DNA from: Terriglobales bacterium
GTDB taxonomy: Bacteria > Acidobacteriota > Terriglobia > Bryobacterales > Bryobacteraceae
Direction of reading: 5' to 3'
NCBI GenBank assembly: GCA_027485675.1
Contig: JAIXQP010000033.1
Span: 62,001-126,000 of the forward strand
DNA: 64,000 nucleotides
The notes under the pieces are model-generated. The model made no database searches. It saw only the letters and a program-made list of their open reading frames with translations, and was not told the DNA's origin. Below, in pieces: positions 1 to 7,928 of the stretch. Positions within the stretch are counted from its first letter, which is position 1. Each line of letters starts with the position of its first letter. The position numbers and the translations under genes are program-made.

Positions 1-1742
1 CGGCGCTGCCCGGACGGCCTTGGCGGGTTTATTTTCTGCGCTCCTTCACGTTGGAGCCGATGATCCCGCTGCTGCGCGCGGCCGGGGCGTTGGAAGGACT
101 GGATCTGACCGTGGGCGCAGGGCCGCTCGGGACCTACATGCAGGAAGTTCTTTCTGGAGACAGCGACTTATATCGTTTTCACCCCGACACGGTAATCGTG
201 GCCATTCAAACTCGCGACATCGCTCCTTCGCTGTGGGAGAACGGGGTTCCCGGCGCGGCTTTGACCGCTGTGGCCGATTACGTGATTGATCAGTACACCA
301 CGCTGATTCAGACTTTCCGGAGCCATAGCCGGGCGGACCTGATCCTACACTCCCTGGAGGAGCCGGTCCATCCGAGCTTTGGGGTGTTCGATGCGCAATG
401 CCAAGACGGCCAAGCCGCGGCGGTCCAGTCGATCAATCGAAGTCTGCGGCGGTTAGCGAGCCGGTGGCCAGGAGTGTATGTCTTGGACTATGACCGCCTC
501 GTGGCGGCCCATGGCCGCCAGAACTGGCATGACGAGCGGAAGTGGCTGCTTGTCCGGTTACCAATCCGCGCCGAGTATCAACACCTCATGGCGCACGAGT
601 GGCTGCGTTATCTGGTGCCGCTGGCTGGTTGCGGCGCCAAGGTTCTGGTTTCTGACTTGGATAACACCCTTTGGGGCGGTGTCCTCGGAGAGGATGGTCA
701 CGAGGGCATTCAAGTCGGCCTCGAACATCCCGGTGCTCACTACCGGGCTTTACAGCAGGTCTTGGCGGACCTTTCGAGGCGCGGGATCCTGCTTGCGCTC
801 TGCAGCAAAAACGAAGAGTCCGAGGCTCTCGCGACGATTAATCGACATCCGGGCATGCTGCTGCGAAGCACCGCATTTGCCGCAATCCGGATCAACTGGA
901 CGAACAAAGCCCAGAACCTGCGCGAGATTGCTCAGGAACTGAATGTCGGACTGGATAGCCTGGCGTTCGTCGACGATAGCCCGATTGAGTGCGAGCGGGT
1001 GCGCCGGGAGCTTCCTGAGGTTACGGTGATCGAACTGCCGGCCGAGCCGGCCGCTTATGCCGCAGCCGTGCGGCGCCATCCAGCGTTTGAACGATTGGCA
1101 CTGAGCAAAGAAGACAGCGCACGCGGGGAGATGTATCGGGCGCAACGGGCCCGCGCTTTGGCCCAAGGGCAATCCGGATCGATCGAAGGCTTTTATGAAT
1201 CGCTGCGTCAAGAGTTGGCGATGTCGCCGGTTGAGCCTGTCCACGAGCAGCGAGTCGCCCAACTGACGCAGAAGACCAATCAGTTTAACCTCACGGGCAA
1301 GCGCTACAGCGAACTGGAGATTCATGATCTGGCCCGCCGGAAGGATGCTTGCGTGTTTCAGGTCTCCGTACGCGACCGGTTTGGCGACAACGGAATCGTG
1401 GGCGTGATCGTGCTGCTGCACAGCGGAGATGCCGGAGAGATCGACACGATGTTGATGAGTTGCCGGGTGATTGGCCGAACAGTGGAAACCGCCATGTTAG
1501 CGACGCTCCTCCAATGCAGCCGCGAACTCGGTCTGCATTTCCTCGAGGGAACTTTCATTCCGACCGCGAAGAATGGACCAGCGAAAAACTTCTTCGCGGA
1601 CCATCAGTTTGAACTCATCGAGTCCAGCGCGACCGGTTCCAGATGGCGTCTCGATGTGGAGAGGAACTCGGTGGTTGCTCCGCCCTGGATTCGTATCTCG
1701 CGGTGTAAGGACGGTATATACGGTGAATCTCTTGCCTCTTGA
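1..1742 (+). CDS. FkbH-like HAD-family protein (5' truncated)
   Basis: The reading frame is open from base 3, so the start lies upstream of the window. The in-frame TTG at 51 sits inside conserved FkbH sequence and is not taken as the start. The HAD nucleophile motif DLDNT is at bases 654-668 and the late acidic motif FVDDSP begins at base 966. A GNAT-like C-terminal part follows (about bases 1200-1700). FkbH-family enzymes dephosphorylate a three-carbon phosphoglycerate and load glyceryl onto an acyl carrier protein, and an acyl carrier protein gene overlaps the 3' end here. In this polysaccharide operon the likely role is to supply an ACP-bound glyceryl or related hydroxyacyl unit. The family is clear; the substrate is inferred. 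Confidence 0.85.
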   Translation, partial: ALPGRPWRVYFLRSFTLEPMIPLLRAAGALEGLDLTVGAGPLGTYMQEVLSGDSDLYRFHPDTVIVAIQTRDIAPSLWENGVPGAALTAVADYVIDQYTTLIQTFRSHSRADLILHSLEEPVHPSFGVFDAQCQDGQAAAVQSINRSLRRLASRWPGVYVLDYDRLVAAHGRQNWHDERKWLLVRLPIRAEYQHLMAHEWLRYLVPLAGCGAKVLVSDLDNTLWGGVLGEDGHEGIQVGLEHPGAHYRALQQVLADLSRRGILLALCSKNEESEALATINRHPGMLLRSTAFAAIRINWTNKAQNLREIAQELNVGLDSLAFVDDSPIECERVRRELPEVTVIELPAEPAAYAAAVRRHPAFERLALSKEDSARGEMYRAQRARALAQGQSGSIEGFYESLRQELAMSPVEPVHEQRVAQLTQKTNQFNLTGKRYSELEIHDLARRKDACVFQVSVRDRFGDNGIVGVIVLLHSGDAGEIDTMLMSCRVIGRTVETAMLATLLQCSRELGLHFLEGTFIPTAKNGPAKNFFADHQFELIESSATGSRWRLDVERNSVVAPPWIRISRCKDGIYGESLAS

Positions 1743-2025
1743 TCGAGCCCTCCAGACCGGACCCGGGCTGCTCACGACCCAAGTCCTGAGGATTGCGGCA
1801 GACGTGTTTGCTGTTCCGATGGAGGGGTTGACGCCGTCCAGTTCGCCGGACTCCATCGAGTCGTGGGATTCGCTGAACCATCTGAACATGGTCCTCGCCT
1901 TGGAGCAGGAATTGAGCGTTCAGTTCTCGCCCGAAGAGATGGAAGAACTGCTCTCGATAGAACTGATCGTGGCCCTACTCGAAGAGAAGTTACGGGCGAA
2001 TGGGAATCACTCCGGGGGGAGATAG
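1723..2025 (+). CDS. Acyl carrier protein
   Basis: A 100-residue protein with an acyl-carrier fold pattern. The phosphopantetheine attachment site is the serine of SWDSLNHLNMV, followed by the usual acidic helix (EEMEELLSIE). The GTG start at 1723 is chosen because an AAGGA-like site lies about 10 bases upstream and the protein then has ACP length; an in-frame TTG at 1732 is an alternative. It overlaps the FkbH-like gene by 20 bases and ends 3 bases before the next gene, so the three are probably translated together. It most likely carries the acyl unit made by the FkbH-like enzyme. Confidence 0.85.
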   Translation: MNLLPLDRALQTGPGLLTTQVLRIAADVFAVPMEGLTPSSSPDSIESWDSLNHLNMVLALEQELSVQFSPEEMEELLSIELIVALLEEKLRANGNHSGGR

Positions 2026-2028
2026 TTC

Positions 2029-3195
2029 ATGAGCGTTACGTTCCGATATGCAGACCTGGCTGAGTATCCCCAGATAAGCCGTTTTCTGAACGACTACTGG
2101 GCGGCAGACCACGTTTATTGCCGCCAGCAAGACCTATACCGGTGGGCCTTTGGCCGGGGCACGCCGCGTGGGGGGCCGAACGAGGGCGGTCCCAGCACCA
2201 TGGCGGTCGCGGAGAACCAGGGGGAACTGGTTGGAATCCTGGGTGGAATGCCGTTCGTGTTTAACCAATTCGGAGAAAGTAAGCGGGGTGTCTGGATTAC
2301 GAACTACGTTGTTCGACCGGATCATCGGAAGGGATCGACGGCCTTGCAACTACTCAGCATGTTCCGCGGGAACTCCGGGCGGGGAGAACATGACTATGAC
2401 ATCACGGTGGCCTTCGGAATCAACCCGGCGACCGCAACTATCTACAGAGTGCTCCGCGGTGAAGTGCTCGCCGACATACCGCGGCAGCTGTTAGTGTTTC
2501 CCGGTGCGAGCGAACGCATGGCGCACATACTCGAACTGGCCCATCCGGAGTGGGAGGAGAGCCGCCGCCAGAGCTTGGCTGCTGCGTTTGAATTGCGCGA
2601 AATGCCGAAGGTTTCCGATATCGTATCGGATCAATTCGACCTCGCCGATTGGGACGAAAAGAACTGGGCGATCCTCGCCCGGGAGACCGTGGGAGCGGCC
2701 CGCGATGCCAGCTTTCTGCAATGGCGTTACTTCGACCATCCGCTCTTCAGCTATCGAACGGTGACGGTCCGAGAAGGCAGCCGAACGGGTCTGGCGATCT
2801 GGCGAATGGAAACGATTCACCGGGTGGTTGATGGAGCACGAGAACCGGTGGATCGGATCGCCCGCCTGGTGGAATTCCTACCCGCTTCCGATGAGAACGC
2901 CAAAGAGCTCTTCACGGGGGTTCTCTCGCAGGCCCAACAAGCGGGCGCGTTCGCCGTGGATTACTACGGCTACCATGGCCGTTACGGAAAGCTCTTGGAG
3001 GCAAGCGGCCTGCGAAGGGTTTCAGAAGTAGAAGGCGGAGAATTGATCCCAACCCGATTCCAGCCGCTGGACGGTAAGGGGGGCGGGATCATGAGCGCAA
3101 TGCTCGTCCAGTTCGCCACGCCCGCCTGCGTTGCGAATGTTGCATGCCCCTGGTATTGGACCAAGGCGGACTCCGACCAGGACCGCCCCAACTAG
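2029..3195 (+). CDS. GNAT-like acyltransferase family protein
   Basis: A 388-residue soluble protein. The N-terminal half resembles a GNAT domain: a strand ending in VVRPDHRKGSTALQLL around residues 92-110 fits the acyl-CoA/pantetheine-binding loop. The C-terminal half (about 190-388) has no motif I can name. The ATG at 2029 follows a GGGGGGA site. It sits directly after an FkbH-like gene and an acyl carrier protein, so the simplest inference is transfer of the ACP-bound acyl group to an amino sugar or sugar hydroxyl. It could instead use ordinary acyl-CoA. Family confidence is moderate and the reaction is unproven. Confidence 0.6.
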   Translation: MSVTFRYADLAEYPQISRFLNDYWAADHVYCRQQDLYRWAFGRGTPRGGPNEGGPSTMAVAENQGELVGILGGMPFVFNQFGESKRGVWITNYVVRPDHRKGSTALQLLSMFRGNSGRGEHDYDITVAFGINPATATIYRVLRGEVLADIPRQLLVFPGASERMAHILELAHPEWEESRRQSLAAAFELREMPKVSDIVSDQFDLADWDEKNWAILARETVGAARDASFLQWRYFDHPLFSYRTVTVREGSRTGLAIWRMETIHRVVDGAREPVDRIARLVEFLPASDENAKELFTGVLSQAQQAGAFAVDYYGYHGRYGKLLEASGLRRVSEVEGGELIPTRFQPLDGKGGGIMSAMLVQFATPACVANVACPWYWTKADSDQDRPN

Positions 3196-3205
3196 AGAGG
3201 CGACG

Positions 3206-4129
3206 ATGGAACAATCCACGCTGACCGTCGTGATGTACCACTACGTACGCACTGCCCCCCGGAATCCGTTTCCTGCCTTGAAGTCCATGGATACTGATGC
3301 CTTCGTCCAGCAGGTAACTGACTTAGCGACCCGGTATGAGATGGCAACGATGGATTCCACCCTTGCCTTTTTGGAGGGTGAGTATCACCCTCGGCGGCCA
3401 CTGTGCCTGTTGACCTTTGACGATGGGGTGCAGGACCACTACCGTGAGGTTGGTCCGGTGCTTGCCGAACGCGGAATACAAGGACTGTTCTTTCTCGTGA
3501 CGGGTTGCATGGAGGAGGGAGTCGTGGCGGCAGTTCACAAGAACCACTTCTTAACCGCTGGACTCGGGTTCCCCGAGTGGCGGCGGCGGTTCTTCCGCCG
3601 AGCCCGGACATGCGGGTTAGCGATGCCTGTCGTGGATCCCGGCGCCGCGGCCCGGACCTATCCCTGGGACACGGCCAAGGTCGCAGAGTTCAAGTACGCA
3701 TTCAATTTTGAGCTGCCAGCGATCGAACGCGACGCAATAGTCGATGAGCTGTTTATCGAGGAATTCGGTGACGAATCAGCCTTCGCCCGGCAACTGTATC
3801 TCAGTTGGGAAGAGGCGCGGCAGATGCAGTGCGATGGAATGGTTCTGGGCGGTCACACGCATCGGCATCAACCCCTCGCCTCGCTGAACGCTGCGGAGCT
3901 GCGCAGCGACTTGAACGAGTGCCGGCGGATCCTGGACCTGCGGTTGCGGCCGCAGCCCTTCACTCCGTTCAGTTATCCATACGGCAAGCGCGATTCGTTC
4001 ACCGGCGAAGCGGTTCGCCGTTTGCGCGAACTCAATTTCTGCTGCGCATTCAGTACCGAGGTTGGCCGAAATCAAGCCGGATCGGACCGCTACGCGCTGC
4101 AGCGAGTGGATTGCAAGCAGGCTGCGTGA
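3206..4129 (+). CDS. Polysaccharide deacetylase family protein (NodB-like)
   Basis: A 307-residue protein with the two hallmark NodB motifs: TFDDG at residues 70-74 (metal and catalytic aspartates) and HTHRH at 217-221 (metal-binding histidines). A PYGKRDS segment near residue 262 matches the third motif region. The ATG at 3206 is preceded by AGAGAGG; a longer upstream reading would run into the previous gene. No signal peptide is evident, so it may act on a cytoplasmic or lipid-linked sugar intermediate. The family removes N- or O-acetyl groups from glycans. Removing an acetyl group would expose an amine for the acyltransferase encoded upstream, but that is an inference. Confidence 0.85.
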   Translation: MEQSTLTVVMYHYVRTAPRNPFPALKSMDTDAFVQQVTDLATRYEMATMDSTLAFLEGEYHPRRPLCLLTFDDGVQDHYREVGPVLAERGIQGLFFLVTGCMEEGVVAAVHKNHFLTAGLGFPEWRRRFFRRARTCGLAMPVVDPGAAARTYPWDTAKVAEFKYAFNFELPAIERDAIVDELFIEEFGDESAFARQLYLSWEEARQMQCDGMVLGGHTHRHQPLASLNAAELRSDLNECRRILDLRLRPQPFTPFSYPYGKRDSFTGEAVRRLRELNFCCAFSTEVGRNQAGSDRYALQRVDCKQAA

Positions 4130-4160
4130 AGCCAAAGCAACAAGTGTCAGGAACATGCCC

Positions 4161-5378
4161 ATGAAACGTAGAAGAGTATGTGTCGTCTTGGTAGACCGGG
4201 CCAACTACGGCCGACTGAAGCCGGTTATGACCGCCATCATGGCACGGCCAGAGTTGGAAATGGTCGTGGTCGCCGCGGGAACGATGGTGCTGGAGCGCTT
4301 CGGCTATCCGGCTGAAATTGTCCGCAACGACGGGTTCCCGGTGGATGGAGAGATCCACATCGAACTCGAAGGTTCGAAGCCGTCGACCATGGCCAAGTCC
4401 GTTGGCTTTGGCGTGGTGGAGTTCGCCAGCGAGTTCCAGCGGCTTCGGCCGGACCTCGTGCTTTTGATCGGAGATCGCTATGAGGCGCTCTCCGCTGCGA
4501 TCGCGGCGGCCTACATGAATCTCTGCCTTGTTCATATCCAGGGCGGGGAGGTATCGGGTTCGATTGATGAGAGTGCTCGGCACGCGATCAGCAAGCTGTC
4601 GCACTACCACTTCCCGAGTACGGTGCGGTCCGCGGAGTACCTTGTCCGCATGGGCGAGCGGCCGGAGTGCATCCTGGGCGTCGGCTGCCCGGGCAGCGAT
4701 ATCGCCCGGGAGATGGATCGATCGATTCGCGCCGATATCGTCAACGCCTCCGGCAGCGGAGCGCTGATCGATACGGATCAGGCGTTCCTGCTGGTGATCT
4801 TCCATCCGACTACTACCCGTTTTGGTGGCGAAAATCGACAAATGGGCGAACTCCTCGAAGCCTTGCGCCAGATCGCCATGCCGACAGTGCTGCTCTGGCC
4901 CAACATCGACGCCGGCAGCGAACAGATCAGCAAGGCGATACGGGTGTTCCGCGATCAGGCCGCTCCCACCTGGCTGCGCACCATCACGAATTTAATGCCG
5001 GAAGAGTATCTGGCGGTCCTGAGCCAGGCGGCTTGTGCCGTCGGCAACTCCAGCAGTTTCGTCCGTGATGCAGGCTACTTCGGTACCCCGGTGGTGTTGG
5101 TGGGCGAGCGGCAGGAAGGGCGCGAAACGGACGTGCATGTGGTGAACTCCGCGCCCGTGGCCGACGAACTCGCGGTCCTGATCCGGCAGCAACTGGCGCA
5201 CGGTCGCTACCCCGCCAGCGGGCTGTACGGCGATGGAAGAGTATCGCGGCGAATCGCCGAAGCGCTCGTTGCCTTAACGCCCTTCGTGCAGAAGCGGCTT
5301 CACTACATCTACGACGTGCCGCCTGGCACCCCTGTTGCTGCGCCGCCCAGCGGTGTGGCCGTTGGCGGAAGCCTGTAG
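4161..5378 (+). CDS. NeuC-like UDP-N-acetylglucosamine 2-epimerase (hydrolysing type)
   Basis: A 405-residue protein. It shows the family signatures GDRYE at residues 104-108, HIQGGE shortly after, and SIDESARHAISK from about residue 134. This combination is typical of NeuC/LegG-type hydrolysing epimerases that release ManNAc or a related sugar for nonulosonic acid synthesis; WecB is less similar. ATG 4161 is preferred over ATG 4155 because the AGGA site at 4149-4152 is 8 bases from it. The nucleotidyltransferase downstream (6256) fits the same pathway. No NeuB-type synthase is in the window. Confidence 0.85.
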   Translation: MKRRRVCVVLVDRANYGRLKPVMTAIMARPELEMVVVAAGTMVLERFGYPAEIVRNDGFPVDGEIHIELEGSKPSTMAKSVGFGVVEFASEFQRLRPDLVLLIGDRYEALSAAIAAAYMNLCLVHIQGGEVSGSIDESARHAISKLSHYHFPSTVRSAEYLVRMGERPECILGVGCPGSDIAREMDRSIRADIVNASGSGALIDTDQAFLLVIFHPTTTRFGGENRQMGELLEALRQIAMPTVLLWPNIDAGSEQISKAIRVFRDQAAPTWLRTITNLMPEEYLAVLSQAACAVGNSSSFVRDAGYFGTPVVLVGERQEGRETDVHVVNSAPVADELAVLIRQQLAHGRYPASGLYGDGRVSRRIAEALVALTPFVQKRLHYIYDVPPGTPVAAPPSGVAVGGSL

Positions 5379-5399
5379 CGCGTGAGAGGAACATCGGCC

Positions 5400-6242
5400 A
5401 TGGGTCAGAATACACCAACGTTTTCCGTCGTCATCCGGGTCCGTAACGCGGAACAATTCATGGATAAGGTCCTGGGGGCCATTGCGCTGCAATCCATTCA
5501 ACCGAACGAGGTCATCGTCGTAGACAACGAGTCCTCTGATGGAACTCGCGAGATCGCCTTGCGCCATGGCGCCCGGGTGCTGTCGATTGCCCGCGCGGAC
5601 TTTACCTATGGTCGGGCCTTGAACATGGGGATCCGGGAGTGCACCGGCGAGATCGTGTTCTTCATCAGCTCCCACAGTTTGATTGTCGGCAAAGACTTCT
5701 TTCGAACTGCCATTGCAGAGTTCGCCAATCCCGAGGTGGCAGCGGTCCGCTGCACCACCGTGAGCAAGACAAGGGATGTGGAGTCCTGGATGGAACAAAG
5801 AGTCCTGCGCTGGCCGTTGGATCTCTACACCATCGTCGAGAATGGCCCGATTGCCAGCGGTTGTGCGATTCGGCGCAGCCTTTGGGAGGAGGTCCCGTTT
5901 GACGAAACGCTCGAAGCCGTTGAGGACAAGCTGTGGGCTCGCGAAGTGATGAAGCGAGGCTACATTGTCGTCAGCTCCGAGGCCATGTACCTGCACATGC
6001 GCCGCCGCGGGATGGTGGAAGCGATCCGCATCATGACCCGGGAGCGGCTCGCCATTCTTCGGAGCACGGGCGAGATCTGGCCTCTTCCCCGTCCTACTCT
6101 CCCGAAGCTGCTGAAGGCTTTGTTGATCAGCGCTCCCCGCGCCGCGTTCCGTCTGGCGGCTCGCGAGATCCTGATCTACTGCTACATCAAAAGCATCCCA
6201 TTTCAAGCCCGCACGAAGCCGAAGGTCGGATCGATCGTCTGA
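5400..6242 (+). CDS. Glycosyltransferase family 2
   Basis: A 280-residue GT-A protein. The N-terminus FSVVIRVRNAEQFMDKVLGA and the VVDNESSDGT segment around residues 40-50 are classic GT2 nucleotide-sugar binding features. ATG 5400 follows AGAGGA at 5385-5390 with 9-base spacing. It lies between the NeuC-like and NeuA-like genes, so it may add the nonulosonate or an early sugar to the repeat unit. Donor and acceptor cannot be read from the sequence. Confidence 0.85.
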   Translation: MGQNTPTFSVVIRVRNAEQFMDKVLGAIALQSIQPNEVIVVDNESSDGTREIALRHGARVLSIARADFTYGRALNMGIRECTGEIVFFISSHSLIVGKDFFRTAIAEFANPEVAAVRCTTVSKTRDVESWMEQRVLRWPLDLYTIVENGPIASGCAIRRSLWEEVPFDETLEAVEDKLWAREVMKRGYIVVSSEAMYLHMRRRGMVEAIRIMTRERLAILRSTGEIWPLPRPTLPKLLKALLISAPRAAFRLAAREILIYCYIKSIPFQARTKPKVGSIV

Positions 6243-6255
6243 TCGGAGAACGCAA

Positions 6256-6990
6256 ATGCCGCCACTATCCGTGTTGGGTATTGTGACCGCACGAGGCGGT
6301 TCTAAAGGAATTCCGCGGAAGAACCTGGCTCCTGTCCTGGGCCGTCCACTGCTGGCCTACACTGCCGAGGCGGCGTTGCAGGCCAAACGCCTGTCTCGGG
6401 TCGTGCTTTCGACGGATGACGTGGAGATCGCCAACGCCGGCCAAGAACTGGGACTGGATGTGCCAGTGCTTCGTCCGGCGGAACTCGCCCAGGATGATAC
6501 TCCGACGATTCCCGTGCTTCAGCATATGGTTCGTCACCTCGAAGATCAGGGCGACCATTACGACGCGGTTCTCGTCCTGCAGCCGACTAACCCGTTGCGC
6601 CGGGCCGAGGATATCGATGGCGCGATCAGCCTGTTGGAAGTGACGAAGGCCGACTCCGTGATTTCGTTCACCGCGGTTGGCGAAAGGCACCCGGCCCGGA
6701 TGAAGCTGATCGATCCGGACGGATGGGTAGCGGATCCGCCCTTCAGCGAGTGCTTCGAAGGGCAACCTCGACAGCAACTTCCTCCGCTGTACCTGCGGGA
6801 AGGCTCGATCTATCTAACGCGCCATGACGTGTTAATGGTGCATAACTCCCTCAAAGGGGCCCATTGCCAAGCGTGGATCATGCCCCCCGAACGTTCCTGC
6901 AACATCGACGAAGCGTTCGATCTTCGTCTGGTGGAGTTTCTTCTCGCCGAAGCTGACACCCATGCGAATTCTCGTTGCCGAATCGGCTGA
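6256..6990 (+). CDS. Acylneuraminate cytidylyltransferase family protein (NeuA-like)
   Basis: A 244-residue protein with the N-terminal CTP-binding signature ARGGSKGIPRKN and the LQPTNPLRRAEDI segment, both diagnostic of the CMP-sialic acid/CMP-nonulosonate synthetase family. It is expected to activate an eight- or nine-carbon acidic sugar as its CMP derivative in the cytoplasm. Its 3' end overlaps the next gene by 29 bases. Together with the NeuC-like epimerase it marks the operon as a nonulosonate or similar acidic sugar locus. The exact sugar is unknown. Confidence 0.85.
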   Translation: MPPLSVLGIVTARGGSKGIPRKNLAPVLGRPLLAYTAEAALQAKRLSRVVLSTDDVEIANAGQELGLDVPVLRPAELAQDDTPTIPVLQHMVRHLEDQGDHYDAVLVLQPTNPLRRAEDIDGAISLLEVTKADSVISFTAVGERHPARMKLIDPDGWVADPPFSECFEGQPRQQLPPLYLREGSIYLTRHDVLMVHNSLKGAHCQAWIMPPERSCNIDEAFDLRLVEFLLAEADTHANSRCRIG

Positions 6991-7918
6991 CTTTTCCCCC
7001 GCTGCGGCGCGGATCCTGGAGTCCGCCGCCGATGTGACCTGGGCCGATGCGGACTCCCGTTCGCTCGCGAAGCTGCTACCCGGGCACAGTTTGCTTTGGG
7101 TGCGCTTACGCAGCCGGATCGATCAGGCGACTCTCGCCGCAGCGCCCGAACTCCGGGCCGTTGCGACCCCAACGACCGGGCTGACACACATCGACCTCGA
7201 AGCCGCCAGGGAACGTGGCATCGCGATTCTGAGTTTACGCGGGGAGACCGAATTCCTGCGAACGGTTCGCGCCACCGCGGAGTTGACGATCGGCTTGATG
7301 CTAGCGCTCCTCAGGAAGTTGCCGTCAGCCATGCAGCACTCGACCTCTGAACCCTGGCGCCGAGACCGGTTCCGCGGACAGGAACTGTTTGGCAGCACAG
7401 TCGGGTTGGTGGGCCTGGGCCGTTTGGGGCAACTGGTCGCCCGGTACCTCCATGCCTTTGAGGCGACGGTTGTCGCCTGCGATCCCTATGTCAATCCAGC
7501 GGCGGTTCCCTCTTATGTCCGGCTCTGCGGACTGGATGAGTTGCTGGCTCAATCGGAGTTGGTCAGCCTTCACGTCAATCTGACCGCCGAAACGGTGGGG
7601 CTGCTGGGAGCGCCGCAGATTGCCGCGATGCGTCCCGGTGGGCTGCTCGTCAACACGGCTCGCGGGGAGTTGGTTGAGGAAGCGGCGCTGCTCGCCGCCT
7701 TGCAGAACGGGCATTTAGCGGGTGCTGCTTTGGACGTCCTAGCGGACGAACATTCGCTGACCCTGGACCATCCCCTGCTGGAGTATGCCCGCCGGAGCAG
7801 CCATCTGCTGATCACTCCGCATATCGGCGGATGCACGGCGTCCTCTATGGAACGAACGGAAGTGTTCCTGGCAGGAAAGGTCTCCCGTTGGATTGAAGAA
7901 CAGCGCGGCGGGCAATAA
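6962..7918 (+). CDS. D-isomer-specific 2-hydroxyacid dehydrogenase
   Basis: A 318-residue protein. The Rossmann motif GLVGLGRLGQL lies near residue 143. The catalytic region has VNTARGELV (arginine), a downstream acidic region and TPHIGG (histidine). These match the D-3-phosphoglycerate/D-lactate dehydrogenase family, which interconverts 2-oxoacids and D-2-hydroxyacids with NAD(P). The start at 6962 overlaps the NeuA-like gene by 29 bases. In this context it may supply a D-hydroxyacid for the FkbH/ACP acylation route; that link is speculative. Confidence 0.85.
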   Translation: MRILVAESADFSPAAARILESAADVTWADADSRSLAKLLPGHSLLWVRLRSRIDQATLAAAPELRAVATPTTGLTHIDLEAARERGIAILSLRGETEFLRTVRATAELTIGLMLALLRKLPSAMQHSTSEPWRRDRFRGQELFGSTVGLVGLGRLGQLVARYLHAFEATVVACDPYVNPAAVPSYVRLCGLDELLAQSELVSLHVNLTAETVGLLGAPQIAAMRPGGLLVNTARGELVEEAALLAALQNGHLAGAALDVLADEHSLTLDHPLLEYARRSSHLLITPHIGGCTASSMERTEVFLAGKVSRWIEEQRGGQ

Positions 7919-7928
7919 GGAGACGTTG

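Noticed and set aside
20-289. Small open frame at the left edge
   Set aside because: It is out of frame within the FkbH-like gene, which is open across the whole edge.
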